Shown here: positions 18,042 through 26,626 of the stretch, one piece after another
Position numbering within the stretch: position 1 is the first letter of the stretch
Layout of the letters: every line of letters starts with the position of its first letter
Origin: Pseudomonas nitroreducens
Lineage (GTDB): Bacteria; Pseudomonadota; Gammaproteobacteria; Pseudomonadales; Pseudomonadaceae
Assembly: GCF_024170165.1 (NCBI RefSeq)
Contig: NZ_JALJXP010000006.1
Coordinates: 62,001 to 126,000, forward strand
Direction of reading: 5' to 3'
Length of the DNA stretch: 64,000 nucleotides
The notes under the pieces: model-generated
Told to the model about the DNA's origin: nothing
What the model saw: only the letters and a program-made list of their open reading frames with translations
The model's database searches: none
Program-made: the position numbers and the translations under genes

Positions 18042-19376
18042 ATGACTCTGCGCAAATACGCAGGGCTAGGCGCCCTATTGCCCCTCGCAATGCCCGGTCT
18101 GGCCTTGGCCGACGAGGCTGCGGCCCCCGTCCTGAACAGCGGCGACACCGCCTGGATGCTGATTTCCAGCGCCCTGGTGCTGCTGATGACCATCCCCGGC
18201 CTGGCGCTGTTCTACGGCGGCATGGTGCGCGCCAAGAACGTCCTGTCGATCATGATGCAGTGCTTCGCTATCACCGCGCTGATCAGCATCCTCTGGGTCG
18301 TCTACGGCTACAGCCTGGCCTTCGATACCGTCGGTATGGAAAAGGGCGTGGTCAACTTCGCTTCCTTCGTTGGCGGACTGGACAAGGCCTTCCTCAGCGG
18401 CCTGACCACCAGCGGCCTGACTTCCGCCGCCGCGCTGTTCCCTGAGAGCGTCTTCGTGATGTTCCAGATGACCTTCGCGATCATCACCCCGGCGCTGATC
18501 GTCGGTGCCTTCGCCGAGCGCATGAAGTTCTCGGCCATGCTGATCTTCACCGCGCTGTGGTTCACCCTGGTCTACGCACCGATCGCCCACATGGTCTGGA
18601 GCGGTGACGGCGGCCTGCTGTGGGACTGGGGCGTGCTGGACTTCGCCGGCGGCACCGTGGTGCACATCAACGCCGGTATCGCTGGCCTGGTGGCGTGCAT
18701 CGTGCTCGGCAAGCGCAAGGGCTACCCGACCGCTGCCATGGCTCCGCACAACCTGGGCTACACCCTGATCGGCGCCGCCCTGCTGTGGATCGGCTGGTTC
18801 GGCTTCAACGCCGGTTCCGCCGCCGCCGCCAACGGCACCGCCGGCATGGCCATGCTGGTCACCCAGATCGCCACCGCCGCCGCCGCTCTGGGCTGGATGT
18901 TCGCCGAGTGGATCACTCACGGTAAGCCGAGCGCCCTGGGCATCGCTTCGGGCGTGGTTGCCGGTCTGGTCGCCATCACCCCGGCTGCCGGTACCTGCGG
19001 CCCGATGGGCGCCATCGTCATCGGCCTGTCCGCTGGCGTGATCTGCTTCTTCGCTGCCACCAGCCTCAAGCGTGCCGTCGGCTACGACGATTCCCTGGAC
19101 GCCTTCGGCGTGCATGCGGTCGGCGGTATCGTCGGCGCCCTGCTCACCGGCGTGTTCGCCGCACCGGCCCTGGGCGGCTTCGGCACCGTGACCGACATCG
19201 GCGCGCAACTGTTCACCCAGTTCAAGGGCGTGGCCTTCACCATCGTCTACACCGGTATCGTCAGCTTCGTGATCCTCAAGGTCCTGGACCTGGTCATGGG
19301 CCTGCGCGTCACCGAGGAAGAGGAAACCGTGGGTCTGGACCTCTCCCTGCACAACGAACGTGGCTACAACCTGTAA
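18042..19376 (+). CDS. amtB: Ammonium transporter AmtB
   Basis: A 444-residue ammonium channel with an N-terminal signal peptide (about 24 residues, cleavage after ALA) and about eleven TM segments. Family motifs include PGLALFYGGMVRAKNVLS, DFAGGTVVHINAGIAGLV and FGVHAVGGIVGALLTGVFA, which carries pore His residues. It imports NH4+/NH3 under nitrogen limitation and is gated by GlnK from the preceding gene. A strong terminator follows 20 bp after the stop. Confidence 0.96.
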   Translation: MTLRKYAGLGALLPLAMPGLALADEAAAPVLNSGDTAWMLISSALVLLMTIPGLALFYGGMVRAKNVLSIMMQCFAITALISILWVVYGYSLAFDTVGMEKGVVNFASFVGGLDKAFLSGLTTSGLTSAAALFPESVFVMFQMTFAIITPALIVGAFAERMKFSAMLIFTALWFTLVYAPIAHMVWSGDGGLLWDWGVLDFAGGTVVHINAGIAGLVACIVLGKRKGYPTAAMAPHNLGYTLIGAALLWIGWFGFNAGSAAAANGTAGMAMLVTQIATAAAALGWMFAEWITHGKPSALGIASGVVAGLVAITPAAGTCGPMGAIVIGLSAGVICFFAATSLKRAVGYDDSLDAFGVHAVGGIVGALLTGVFAAPALGGFGTVTDIGAQLFTQFKGVAFTIVYTGIVSFVILKVLDLVMGLRVTEEEETVGLDLSLHNERGYNL

Positions 19377-19396
19377 GGGTTCGCGCAAGTTCGACG

Positions 19397-19427
19397 AAGG
19401 GCGCCCTCGGGCGCCCTTTGTTTTTTT
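19397..19427 (+). terminator. Rho-independent terminator after amtB
   Basis: AAGGGCGCCC, a TC loop and GGGCGCCCTT form a perfect 10-bp stem, followed by TGTTTTTTT. Confidence 0.9.
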
Positions 19428-19483
19428 CGACAGCACGCTAGAATGCGCGCGCATCACCGTTAGCGACACAAGGATTGCCCGCC

Positions 19484-19909
19484 ATGTGGCAGCAGAAGAG
19501 CATCACCCTGCGCCCTCGCCCGCGAGGCTTCCACCTGGTCACCGACGAGATCCTGGCCGCGTTGCCGGAGCTGTCGAAGTGCCGGGTCGGCCTGCTGCAC
19601 CTGCTGTTGCAGCACACCTCCGCCTCGCTGACGGTGAACGAGAATGCCGACCCTTCGGTGCGCCGCGATTTCGAGCGATTCTTCAATCGCCTGGTGCCCC
19701 AGGGCGAGAGCGGCTATGAACATGACTATGAAGGTCCCGACGACCTTCCGGCGCATTTCAAGTCGAGCCTGCTGGGCTGTCAGCTGACGCTGCCGATACA
19801 GGGGGGAGGCTTGGCAATGGGCACCTGGCAGGGTATCTATCTGGGCGAGCACCGTGACCACGGCGGCCCGCGCAGCATAGTGGCGACCTGGCAGGGCGAG
19901 CTTGTATGA
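19484..19909 (+). CDS. YjbQ/UPF0047 family protein
   Basis: A 141-residue protein starting [20 protein letters not shown]. The UPF0047 signature is present: [31 protein letters not shown] and the C-terminal [27 protein letters not shown]. Conserved His residues suggest a phosphate- or metal-binding site. E. coli YjbQ shows weak thiamin phosphate synthase activity, but the physiological function is unclear. I chose ATG 19484 (AAGGA upstream) over a TTG three codons earlier. Position after amtB matches PA5286. Confidence 0.88.
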   Translation: MWQQKSITLRPRPRGFHLVTDEILAALPELSKCRVGLLHLLLQHTSASLTVNENADPSVRRDFERFFNRLVPQGESGYEHDYEGPDDLPAHFKSSLLGCQLTLPIQGGGLAMGTWQGIYLGEHRDHGGPRSIVATWQGELV

Positions 19910-19987
19910 ATTTTTTCCGGCGGCGTTCGTCAAAGCGCGCAGCTGGGCTATAACTAACGTGCTTTGCAGCACCACAGAGGTTGAACG

Positions 19988-20320
19988 ATGAGCGACGAAG
20001 AACTGGAACAGGACGAGCTGGACGGCGCTGACGAGGACGATGGCGAGGAACTCGCCGCAGCGGACGACAGCGACGCCGAAGCAGACAGCGGCGATGGGGA
20101 TGAAGCCCCTTCTCCCAAGGGCGGTGGCAAGAAAGCCAAGGCCGCTGCGGAAGAAGAGGAACTGCCCTCGGTCGAAGCCAAGCAGAAGGATCGTGATGCA
20201 CTGGCCCGTGCGATGGAGGAATTCCTCACTCGCGGCGGCAAGGTGCAGGAGATCGAGCCGAACGTCGTGGCCGACCCGCCGAAGAAGCCGGATAGCAAAT
20301 ACGGCAGCCGCCCTATCTGA
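19988..20320 (+). CDS. sutA: RNA polymerase-binding regulator SutA
   Basis: A 110-residue protein with a very acidic, low-complexity first half (residues 1-40, mostly D/E/A), a lysine patch around 45-51, a helical middle (ELPSVEAKQKDRDALARAMEEFL) and a conserved C-terminal tail VVADPPKKPDSKYGSRPI. This is the layout I recall for P. aeruginosa SutA, which binds RNA polymerase and broadly affects transcription, including rRNA genes, in slow-growing cells. The N- and C-termini are probably disordered. It has its own promoter region (TATAAC near 19950) and a strong terminator. Confidence 0.88.
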   Translation: MSDEELEQDELDGADEDDGEELAAADDSDAEADSGDGDEAPSPKGGGKKAKAAAEEEELPSVEAKQKDRDALARAMEEFLTRGGKVQEIEPNVVADPPKKPDSKYGSRPI

Positions 20321-20332
20321 TATCTGACTCGA

Positions 20333-20379
20333 CATGAAAAGCCCCGCCGTTCCGTGAGGAGCGGCGGGGCTTTTTCATG
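20333..20379 (+). terminator. Terminator after sutA
   Basis: CATGAAAAGCCCCGCCG pairs with CGGCGGGGCTTTTTCATG around a 12-nt loop (20350-20361). The T run is inside the descending arm, and the outer symmetry could allow bidirectional function. Confidence 0.88.
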
Positions 20380-20409
20380 TCCGTTTATTTCCCGCGGCCT
20401 GTCATGTGC

Positions 20410-20480
20410 GTAGGAGCGGACTTCGTCCGCGATGGCATCCGGCGCGAGGCGGACCTATCGCGGACGGAGTCCGCTCCTGC
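20410..20480. repeat. REP-like inverted pair
   Basis: GTAGGAGCGGACTTCGTCCG... at 20410-20432 and its near reverse complement at 20458-20480 (ending GTCCGCTCCTGC) form an inverted pair with a 25-bp spacer. It is a GGAC-type variant of the REP family seen at 9907. Confidence 0.8.
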
Positions 20481-20510
20481 GGGAAGTATCTGCGGCCTGG
20501 CTGCGCGCCC

Positions 20511-20613
20511 TGCTCCGAAGGGAGAGGGGACTGGAGCGATGCAGGATGAAGCCTTGCTATCAGCCGGCACGGATAGCTCCCTCTCCCTTCAGGGAGAGGG
20601 CTCGGGAGAGGGT
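20511..20613. repeat. Interspersed palindromic repeat, copy B
   Basis: It contains GAAGGGAGAGGGG, ATCAGCCGGCAC and a perfect CCCTCTCCCT-TC-AGGGAGAGGG hairpin (20579-20600). It lies 40 bp past the yigB stop, the same relation to a 3' gene end as copies A and C. The 332-bp gap 20321-20652 is filled by the sutA terminator, the REP pair and this element. Confidence 0.8.
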
Positions 20614-20652
20614 TTGTGTCCGAGCGTCAGTGTTGCCCGCGGAGCAGGAGCA

Positions 20653-21345
20653 TCAGAGCTTCGCCAGAACGTCCGGCAGCTCGGAGAGGTTGTGGATGAT
20701 CGCGCTGGGCGCTTCTTCACCATCCCACGGCTTGCGCGCCGGGTTGAACCAGATCGCCTTCATGCCCGCGCGGCGCGCGCCGGCGATGTCATCACTGGGA
20801 TGGTCGCCGATGTGCACGGCGTTCTCCGCCGCTACGCCGCCGCGCTTGAGCGCTTCCTGGAAGGGATGCGGGTCGGGCTTGCCGACGCCCAGTTCTTCCG
20901 CGCAGAGGGCGAACTGGAAGTAGTCGGCCAGGCCCAGGCGGCGCACGTCGGCGTTGCCGTTGGTGAGCACGCCGAGGATGAAGCGGTTGGCCAGTTGCTC
21001 CAGGGTCGGGTGCACTTCGGGGAACAGTGCCACCTGGTGCCGCGCCTGGAGGAAGGTCTGGAAGCCGGCCTCGGCCAGGTCGCTGGCCTCGGCCTGGGGA
21101 TAACCCGCGTCGAGCAGGGCGTGGAACAGGATGAGCCGGCGCAGTTCGCTCAGCCGGTGGCGCAGCATCGGGTCCTGCTCCATCAGCCGCGAGCGGATTG
21201 CCCACAGGTGTTCGATGGGCACTGGGCCCAGTTGTGCGGCGTTCACCGCCAGCCAGTCGCGCAGGGTGGCTTCCGCGCTGTTCATCACCGGGGCGACATC
21301 CCACAGCGTGTCATCGAGGTCGAAGGTGACCAGACGGATACTCAT
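20653..21345 (-). CDS. yigB: HAD-family phosphatase YigB
   Basis: A 230-residue HAD subfamily IA hydrolase. Motif I is [11 protein letters not shown] (Asp9/Asp11), the motif II region is LTNGNADV, the Lys is in [10 protein letters not shown] and motif IV is [18 protein letters not shown]. Gene order (lppL-lysA-dapF-DUF484-xerC-yigB) supports orthology to E. coli YigB, which dephosphorylates 5-amino-6-(5-phosphoribitylamino)uracil in riboflavin synthesis. Its start overlaps the xerC stop by 4 bp, implying translational coupling. Confidence 0.88.
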   Translation of the reverse strand: MSIRLVTFDLDDTLWDVAPVMNSAEATLRDWLAVNAAQLGPVPIEHLWAIRSRLMEQDPMLRHRLSELRRLILFHALLDAGYPQAEASDLAEAGFQTFLQARHQVALFPEVHPTLEQLANRFILGVLTNGNADVRRLGLADYFQFALCAEELGVGKPDPHPFQEALKRGGVAAENAVHIGDHPSDDIAGARRAGMKAIWFNPARKPWDGEEAPSAIIHNLSELPDVLAKL

Positions 21346-22247
21346 TCTTCTGCTCCGGGTTTACGGCGTGCCCGTGGGTGAGCCTGGTCATAGACCGTGG
21401 CGAGGTGCTGGAAGTCCAGGTGGGTGTAGATCTGCGTGGTGGCGATGTCGGCGTGGCCGAGCAGCTCCTGCACTGCGCGCAGGTCCTGGGACGACTCCAG
21501 CATATGGCTGGCGAAGGAGTGCCGCAGCATGTGCGGATGCAGGTGCTGGCCCAGCTCGCGCACGCCCGCTTCGCGCACGCGCAGCTGGATCGCGCGGGGC
21601 GTCAGACGCTTGCCGCTGCGGCCGATGAACACGGCGCTGTCCTGCGGCGAGGCGAGGGCGCGCAGCGGCAGCCAGTTCTCGATGGCCTGCCGCGCGGCGC
21701 GGCCGACCGGCAATTCGCGCACCTTGTTGCCCTTGCCGTGCACGCGCACCAGCCCGTCCTTGAGGTCCAGCCATTCCAGGTCGAGGCCAACCAGTTCGGA
21801 AAGGCGCAGGCCCGAGGAGTAGAACAGCTCCAGCAGTGCCTGATCGCGGCGGGCGATGAAGTCGTCCTCGACGCCGCCGTCGAGCAGTTGCGCGGTGCGG
21901 TCGGTGTCCAGCGTACGCGGCAGCTTGCGTGCGCCCTTGGGCGCGGCGAGGCCGTCGGCGGGGTTGTGCCGGCAGCGGCCTTCGCGGATCAGGTACTGGT
22001 AGAGCCCGCGGGTGGCTGACAACAGGCGCGCCAGGCTGCGGCTGGCAAGGCCCTGCTGGTGCAGGCGGGCGACGAACATGCGCAGGTCGCGCACCTGCAG
22101 CGCGGGCCATTCGTTCAGCGAGGATTTTTCGCAGAGCGTGGCGAGGCGCAGCAGATCGCGGCGATAGCCGTCGAGGGTATGGACGGACACCTGGCGTTCG
22201 CTGCGCAGGTGTTCCAGGTAGGCATCCAGATCGGCTTCGAGCGACAA
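21342..22247 (-). CDS. xerC: Tyrosine recombinase XerC (Sss)
   Basis: A 301-residue site-specific recombinase. An N-terminal SAM-like core-binding domain is at about 1-90. The catalytic domain has Arg148 (SSGLRLSE), Lys172 (GKGNK), His239 and Arg242 (HPHMLRH), His265 (LLGHAD) and the nucleophile Tyr274 (TQIYTH). With XerD it resolves chromosome dimers at dif. It is in the dapF operon as in other pseudomonads. Confidence 0.95.
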   Translation of the reverse strand: MSLEADLDAYLEHLRSERQVSVHTLDGYRRDLLRLATLCEKSSLNEWPALQVRDLRMFVARLHQQGLASRSLARLLSATRGLYQYLIREGRCRHNPADGLAAPKGARKLPRTLDTDRTAQLLDGGVEDDFIARRDQALLELFYSSGLRLSELVGLDLEWLDLKDGLVRVHGKGNKVRELPVGRAARQAIENWLPLRALASPQDSAVFIGRSGKRLTPRAIQLRVREAGVRELGQHLHPHMLRHSFASHMLESSQDLRAVQELLGHADIATTQIYTHLDFQHLATVYDQAHPRARRKPGAEE

Positions 22248-22281
22248 GCGATCAGCTCCCAGCGGTTAAGGCCCGGCGGGA

Positions 22282-22983
22282 TCAGCGCACCGAGCGCAGT
22301 GGCGTGGAGAAGCGCGGCAGGGTCCGTGCGAGGACTTCGGCGACGTAGCCGAGGAACAGAGTGCCCAGCGAGCTCTTGTAGTGCTGCGGGTCGGGGCTGC
22401 CGATCGCCAGCACACCGTGCAGGCCCTGGAAGGTCAGCGGCACCACGGCGGCGGAGCCGACCTGCTCGCGTTCGCTTTCGCAGAACAGGAAGGCCAGCTC
22501 GTGGGGACGCAGCACGCCGCAGACGGTCTTGCCGCCCGACAGCAGGCCGCCGATGGCCTGGTGCGCCTCGGCGCTGCTCACTGAGCGGCCCACCGGCAGG
22601 TTGTTGTCGCTGAACAGGATCAGGCTGACGTAGGGCACGAGGAACTCGTGGCGCAGGCTGTCTTCCACCGTGCTGACGATTTCCTCGAGGCTGGTGGCGT
22701 CGAGCAGGTCGAGCACCAGGCGGCGGGTCTTGTCGAACAGACGGTCGTTGTCGCGGGCCACGTCCATCAGCTGCGACAGCCGGTGGCGCATCTCGATGTT
22801 GCGCTCGCGCAGCAGGCGGACCTGGCGCTCCACCAGTGACACGGCATCTCCCGGCTGGTGCGGAATGCGCATCTCCGGGATCAGCTCGTCATGATCGACG
22901 AAGAATTCAGGGTGCCGGCGAAGATAGTCGGCGACCTGTTCGGCTTCGAGCGTAACGGTGGAGTCCTGCGGAGTATCGGTCAT
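22282..22983 (-). CDS. DUF484 family protein
   Basis: A 233-residue GAF-like protein. The N-terminal helical segment contains VADYLRRHPEFFVDHDELI. A coiled-coil stretch follows (about 55-85), and then a GAF-fold region with FVPYVSLILFSD-type strands and PLTFQGLHGVLAIGSPDPQHY. This gene lies between dapF and xerC in most gamma-proteobacteria, and its function is not established. I chose ATG 22983 (MTDTPQ) instead of the longer frame, because the extension overlaps dapF coding sequence. Confidence 0.9.
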   Translation of the reverse strand: MTDTPQDSTVTLEAEQVADYLRRHPEFFVDHDELIPEMRIPHQPGDAVSLVERQVRLLRERNIEMRHRLSQLMDVARDNDRLFDKTRRLVLDLLDATSLEEIVSTVEDSLRHEFLVPYVSLILFSDNNLPVGRSVSSAEAHQAIGGLLSGGKTVCGVLRPHELAFLFCESEREQVGSAAVVPLTFQGLHGVLAIGSPDPQHYKSSLGTLFLGYVAEVLARTLPRFSTPLRSVR

Positions 22984-22994
22984 AAGCGTCCCGG

Positions 22995-23825
22995 TTATAG
23001 ACGTACCTGGCCTTCGAACACCCGCACGGCGGGCCCGGTCATCATAACGGGCTGACCCGGTCCTGCCCACTCGATGGACAACCGTCCGCCGGGAAGGTCG
23101 ATTTCCACCGGCGATTGCAGCCAGCCCTGGCGGATGCCGGCGACGGCGGCGGCGCAGGCGCCGGTGCCGCAGGCCAGCGTCTCGCCGGCGCCGCGCTCCC
23201 AGACGCGCAGGCGCGCCTGGTGCGGATTGACGATCTGCAGGAAGCCGATGTTGGCCTTCTGCGGGAAGCTTTCGTGGATTTCCAGTTTCGGCCCCAGGGT
23301 GCGTACCGGAGCGCTGTCCACGTCATCCACGCGCAGCACGCCGTGCGGGTTGCCCATGGAGATGGCTGCCAGCTGGTACTGCTGGCCATCCACTTCGAGG
23401 GGGTAGCTCAGCGCTTCGGCCCCGGCCTGGAAGGGCACCTGCTCGGGTTGCAGGCGCGGCGGGCCCATGTCGACGGTGACCTGGCCATCGTTGGCGATGG
23501 TCAGTTCGATCATGCCGCCCTTGGTTTCCACGCGGATGGTCTTCTTCGCGGTCAGGCGCTTGTCGACCACGAAGCGGGCGAAGCAGCGCGCGCCGTTGCC
23601 GCACTGTTCGACCTCGGTGCCGTCGCAGTTGAAGATGCGGTAGCGGAAATCGGCGTCCGGGGTGCTCGGCGGCTCGACGATCAGCAACTGATCGAAGCCG
23701 ACCCCGAAGTTGCGGTCGCCCCACTGTTTGACGTGGCGTGGTTGCACATGGGCGTGCTGGCTGACCAGGTCCAGGACCATGAAGTCATTGCCCAGCCCAT
23801 GCATCTTGGTAAAGCGCAGAAGCAT
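22995..23825 (-). CDS. dapF: Diaminopimelate epimerase
   Basis: A 276-residue enzyme converting LL- to meso-diaminopimelate for peptidoglycan and lysine. The active-site cysteines are Cys75 (EQCGNGARC) and Cys219 ([12 protein letters not shown]), and [12 protein letters not shown] is the typical N-terminus. It appears intact although the neighbouring lysA, which uses its product, is a relic. That is expected, because meso-DAP is still needed for the wall. The ATG at 23825 lies 13 bp after the lysA remnant stop. Confidence 0.96.
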   Translation of the reverse strand: MLLRFTKMHGLGNDFMVLDLVSQHAHVQPRHVKQWGDRNFGVGFDQLLIVEPPSTPDADFRYRIFNCDGTEVEQCGNGARCFARFVVDKRLTAKKTIRVETKGGMIELTIANDGQVTVDMGPPRLQPEQVPFQAGAEALSYPLEVDGQQYQLAAISMGNPHGVLRVDDVDSAPVRTLGPKLEIHESFPQKANIGFLQIVNPHQARLRVWERGAGETLACGTGACAAAVAGIRQGWLQSPVEIDLPGGRLSIEWAGPGQPVMMTGPAVRVFEGQVRL

Positions 23826-23838
23826 CGTCGTCTCGGCC

Positions 23839-24112
23839 TCAGTCCGGCTGCAGGCTTACGCCAGCGATCAGCTCTCGTCTTGCGTCGCGGCGATGCAACG
23901 CCTGCGCGGCCGAGCCATTCGCCAGCACCTCGGCGGCGCGGCACCGGGTGTTGTAGTTGGAATTCATGACGAAACCATAGGCGCCGGCCGAACGGACGGC
24001 CAGCAGGTCACCTTCTTCCGGGACGCGGTGGCGGAGCCGGGAACGGGGCGAGCGCCGCAAACGGCACTTCTCCCGCGACCGGATGCCCGTCGCGGACGTC
24101 GAAGGCGTCCAT
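23839..24112 (-). pseudogene. lysA: lysA relic: diaminopimelate decarboxylase with large internal deletion and frameshift
   Basis: Reading from ATG 24112 the frame begins MDAFDVRDG and continues about 22 residues like the LysA N-terminus, then ends at a stop at 24008. From about 24030 a different frame gives PEEGDLLAVRSAGAYGF, SNYNT and AAEVL to a stop at 23839, which is the LysA C-terminus. About 970 bp of the usual 1.25-kb gene are missing, including the PLP lysine and the ETGD region, and the junction is out of frame. A Cys replaces the usual Gly after NTR, as expected for drift. Spacing to lppL and dapF is still that of an intact operon. Lysine synthesis must depend on another lysA or be lost. 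Confidence 0.88.
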
Positions 24113-24122
24113 GGGAACGCCC

Positions 24123-24263
24123 TCAGAGACCGTAGCGGTCCTTGCTGTGCTCGCTCTTGGCCTTCTGGTCGTCCGGCAGGTACAGCGGGCCTTTCTGGCC
24201 ACAGCCGGCCAGTGCGGCGGTGAAGACGGCGAGCGCGACGAAGGGAAGCAGCAGTCGCTTCAT
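24123..24263 (-). CDS. lppL: LppL-type small lipoprotein
   Basis: A 46-residue lipoprotein. A hydrophobic signal is followed by the lipobox LAGC (Cys about residue 21), then [12 protein letters not shown], the YifL/LptM-like motif that occurs just upstream of lysA in pseudomonads. E. coli LptM (YifL) helps assemble the LptDE lipopolysaccharide translocon, and a similar role is possible here. The stop is 10 bp before the lysA relic ATG. Confidence 0.92.
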   Translation of the reverse strand: MKRLLLPFVALAVFTAALAGCGQKGPLYLPDDQKAKSEHSKDRYGL

Positions 24264-24404
24264 GGCGGAATCCTTGTAGTAAAGCGTCAATGGGTCCGGA
24301 GTATACCGACCCCCCGCCGGCTTGCCTATTCAAGCGGACTCCCGCCCGGCGGGGCTTGCGGCTCGCGCCGAAAGGGCCGGTGGCTCTATGATGGCGGGCA
24401 AAAA

Positions 24405-25478
24405 ATGGAATGCCTGATGGATTATCGCGATCCCCTGCCCAGTTCGGTGTCGGTGGCTTACCTGCAGGGCCTCGTGGAGCATCTGCAGCGTCAGGGCGTG
24501 GACCCGGCGCAGTTGCTGGCGACGGTGCACCTGGAGCCCTCGATCCTCGCCCAGCGCGACCAGCGCATCGCCGCCAGCGCCTACCTGGAGCTGGTGGGCG
24601 CCGGCGTGCGCCTGAGCGGTGACGACAACCTCGGCCTGCACCTGGGCGAGGCGGTGCGCCCCGGTTACTACGGTGTGCTTGGCTACCTGATCATGAGTTG
24701 CGCGACGCTCTCCGATGCCCTGCATCGGCAGGCGCGCTATGCCGCGCTGGTGGGCAACCTGGGCCGCGTCGAGCTGGCCGACGAACCGCCGCGCCCGGGC
24801 TGCGAGGCATTGGTGAAGCACAGCTGGGAGCCCCTGCTGCCGCAACAGCAGCGGCAGATGAGCGAAGAGACGCTGGCCGGCTGGGTCAGTTTTGGCCACT
24901 GGGTCAGCGGGGTGAGCGAGGCGCCGTTCGAGGTGCGCTTCAGCCACAGCGCCCCGGCGGATACCCGCGAGCACGAGCGCATCTTCCGCTGCCCGGTGCT
25001 GTTCGATCAGCCGGACAACGCGCTGGTCTTCCCCAGGCGCCTGCTTTCCCTGCCGCTGGGCCAGGCCGATGCCCAGGTGCAGCGCACCCTGGATGCCTAC
25101 GCCGAACGCCTGCTGGTGGAAATCAACAAGGGCGACACCGTGCTCGACCGCGCACGCCTGGAGCTGGCGCGGCAGTTGCCCGAGCAGGGTGCGGACCTGG
25201 AGCGCCTGTCGCAGACCCTGGCGCTGAGCCCGCGCACCCTGCAGCGACGGCTGCGCGACACCGGCCTGTCGTTCAGCCAGCTGGTGGACGAAACCCGCCA
25301 GCAACTGGTGCTGCACTACCTGCGCGACCCGGCACTGGACAGCGCCGACATCGCCTACCTGCTGGGCTTCAGCGAAGCCGGCTCGCTCGCCCGCGCATTC
25401 CGGCGCTGGACGGGGCAGAGTCTGGGCGAATACCGGCGTAAACTGGTGCCTTTGACTGATTCCGAGGACGATGCATGA
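24405..25478 (+). CDS. AraC-family regulator with arabinose-binding-like (OruR/GbdR-type) N-terminal domain
   Basis: About 357 residues. The N-terminal domain (about 20-200) has the 'Arabinose_bd' pattern RIAASAYLELVGAGVRLSGDDNLGLHLGEAV and GYLIMSCATLSDALHRQARY. The C-terminal AraC HTH (about 260-350) has LSQTLALSPRTLQRRLRDTGLSFSQLVDETR and DSADIAYLLGFSEAGSLARAFRRWTG. It sits between lppL and cyaY, which are adjacent and divergent in P. aeruginosa as I recall, so it looks like an insertion at this locus. Its stop overlaps the cyaY start by 4 bp. The start could be ATG 24405 or 24417. Confidence 0.85.
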   Translation: MECLMDYRDPLPSSVSVAYLQGLVEHLQRQGVDPAQLLATVHLEPSILAQRDQRIAASAYLELVGAGVRLSGDDNLGLHLGEAVRPGYYGVLGYLIMSCATLSDALHRQARYAALVGNLGRVELADEPPRPGCEALVKHSWEPLLPQQQRQMSEETLAGWVSFGHWVSGVSEAPFEVRFSHSAPADTREHERIFRCPVLFDQPDNALVFPRRLLSLPLGQADAQVQRTLDAYAERLLVEINKGDTVLDRARLELARQLPEQGADLERLSQTLALSPRTLQRRLRDTGLSFSQLVDETRQQLVLHYLRDPALDSADIAYLLGFSEAGSLARAFRRWTGQSLGEYRRKLVPLTDSEDDA

Positions 25479-25810
25479 GCACTTTGAGCGAAGCCCGCTT
25501 CCATGACCTGGTGGACGCCGTACAGGTAACGGTGGAGGACGCCTTCGACGACAGCGACCTGGACCTGGACCTGGAAAACTCCAGCGGCGTGCTGACCGTG
25601 CGCTTCGAGAACGGCACCCAGCTGATCCTCAGCCGCCAGCCGGCGCTGCGCCAGCTGTGGGTGGCGGCGCGCTCCGGCGGCTTCCACTTCGACTACGACG
25701 AATCCGGCTCGCTGTGGATCTGTGACAGCACCCGTGAGCCGCTGGGCGCGCTGCTCAATCGCGCGACCCTGGAGCAGGCGGGCGAGGATGTCGACTTCCC
25801 CGGCATCTGA
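25475..25810 (+). CDS. cyaY: Frataxin-like iron-sulfur assembly protein CyaY
   Basis: A 111-residue frataxin homologue. The acidic first helix with the ridge EDAFDDSDLDLDLE (about 22-35) binds iron. The beta-sheet segments VLTVRFENGTQLILSRQPALRQLWVA and GGFHFDY follow. CyaY modulates IscS-IscU cluster assembly. The translational overlap with the upstream AraC gene is unusual for cyaY. Confidence 0.93.
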   Translation: MSTLSEARFHDLVDAVQVTVEDAFDDSDLDLDLENSSGVLTVRFENGTQLILSRQPALRQLWVAARSGGFHFDYDESGSLWICDSTREPLGALLNRATLEQAGEDVDFPGI

Positions 25811-25994
25811 GCCGCAGGCGAGCGTCGCCTCGCCCTGCTGCCGGCGCTGCTGCCTGGATGACGCGGACATCTGCGTCGGCTGCGGGCGCACCCTGGGCGA
25901 GATCCTGGAGTGGAACGAAGCGGGTGGCGAGCGGCGCCGGGCGATCCTGGCGGACTGCGAAAAGCGCCGAAACAACCACTCACCGAAGTGGTGA
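25788..25994 (+). CDS. DUF1289 small Cys-rich protein
   Basis: A 68-residue protein with the DUF1289 cysteine pattern SPCCRRCCLDDADICVGCGRTLGEILEW (consensus SPC..VC.LDE..LC.GC.RT..EI..W). This suggests a small metal-binding site. The ATG at 25788 overlaps the end of cyaY by 23 bp. The function is unknown. Confidence 0.85.
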   Translation: MSTSPASEPQASVASPCCRRCCLDDADICVGCGRTLGEILEWNEAGGERRRAILADCEKRRNNHSPKW

Positions 25995-26035
25995 CTGGTC
26001 GGTGTTGCTTATTTTCTGTGCTGTGTTAGTGTCCA

Positions 26036-26070
26036 GAAAAACCCCGCCTTGGGCGGGGTTTTTCTTTTTT
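26036..26070 (+). terminator. Terminator after the cyaY operon
   Basis: GAAAAACCCCGCC, loop TTG, GGCGGGGTTTTTC is a perfect 13-bp stem followed by TTTTTT. Confidence 0.9.
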
Positions 26071-26123
26071 CGGAATTCACTGTGCGTTCGCCCACGAACG
26101 TCTTTACTGCCAGAACACCCAGG

Positions 26124-26149
26124 GCCCCGAACGCGCGAGCGTCCGGGGC
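26124..26149 (+). promoter_or_regulatory. Hairpin in the rnk leader
   Basis: GCCCCGAACGC-GCGA-GCGTCCGGGGC forms an 11-bp stem with one mismatch and ends 9 bp before the AAGGAG ribosome site of rnk. There is no T run, so it is more likely a leader structure than a terminator. Confidence 0.45.
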
Positions 26150-26176
26150 TCTCCTGTAAGGAGACTGCCAACCATC

Positions 26177-26581
26177 ATGACCACGACACCCATCACCGTT
26201 ACTCGACTCGACCTGCAACGTCTGGAGCGCCTGCTCGACAGCCTGGATGAGTACGGCCCCGCTGCCGAGGCGCTGGAGGCCGAGCTGGCCCGTGCCACGG
26301 TCGTCGGCCACGACGAGATTCCGCCGGGCGTGGTCACGATGAACTCCACCGTGCGTTGCCGCGAGGAAGGCAGTGGCAAGGAATACCACCTGACCCTGGT
26401 CTACCCGGCCGATGTGAAGGGTGAAGGCAAGGTCTCGATCCTCGCTCCGGTGGGCACCGCGCTGCTGGGCCTGACCACCGGCCAGACCATCGACTGGCCG
26501 GCGCCCAGTGGCAAGACGCTGAAGCTGACCCTGCTGGAAGTGGAATACCAGCCCGAAGCGGCCGGCGACTTCGATCGCTGA
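26177..26581 (+). CDS. rnk: Nucleoside diphosphate kinase regulator Rnk
   Basis: A 134-residue protein of the Rnk/GreA-type family. A short N-terminal coiled coil contains LDLQRLERLLDSLDEYGPAAEALEAELARA. The C-terminal FKBP-like domain contains MNSTVRCREEGSGKEYHLTLVYPAD, SILAPVGTALLGLTTGQTIDW and LTLLEVEYQPEA. Rnk binds RNA polymerase and influences NDK and alginate in P. aeruginosa. It is convergent with cyaA, the P. aeruginosa arrangement. Confidence 0.93.
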   Translation: MTTTPITVTRLDLQRLERLLDSLDEYGPAAEALEAELARATVVGHDEIPPGVVTMNSTVRCREEGSGKEYHLTLVYPADVKGEGKVSILAPVGTALLGLTTGQTIDWPAPSGKTLKLTLLEVEYQPEAAGDFDR

Positions 26582-26603
26582 GTTCCCCGTCGGGAACCTC
26601 TTT
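26582..26603 (+). terminator. Possible terminator between rnk and cyaA
   Basis: GTTCCC-CGTC-GGGAAC followed by CTCTTT, directly after the rnk stop. The stem is short, so this is a weak candidate. Confidence 0.45.
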
Positions 26604-26626
26604 CCCCGGGTGCCCGGCCTAGCCGT

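Noticed and set aside
24008-24202. Short minus-strand frame MARKAR...MDAFDVRDG as a separate small gene
   Set aside because: Its first part is lppL read out of frame, and its second part is the N-terminal piece of the lysA relic.
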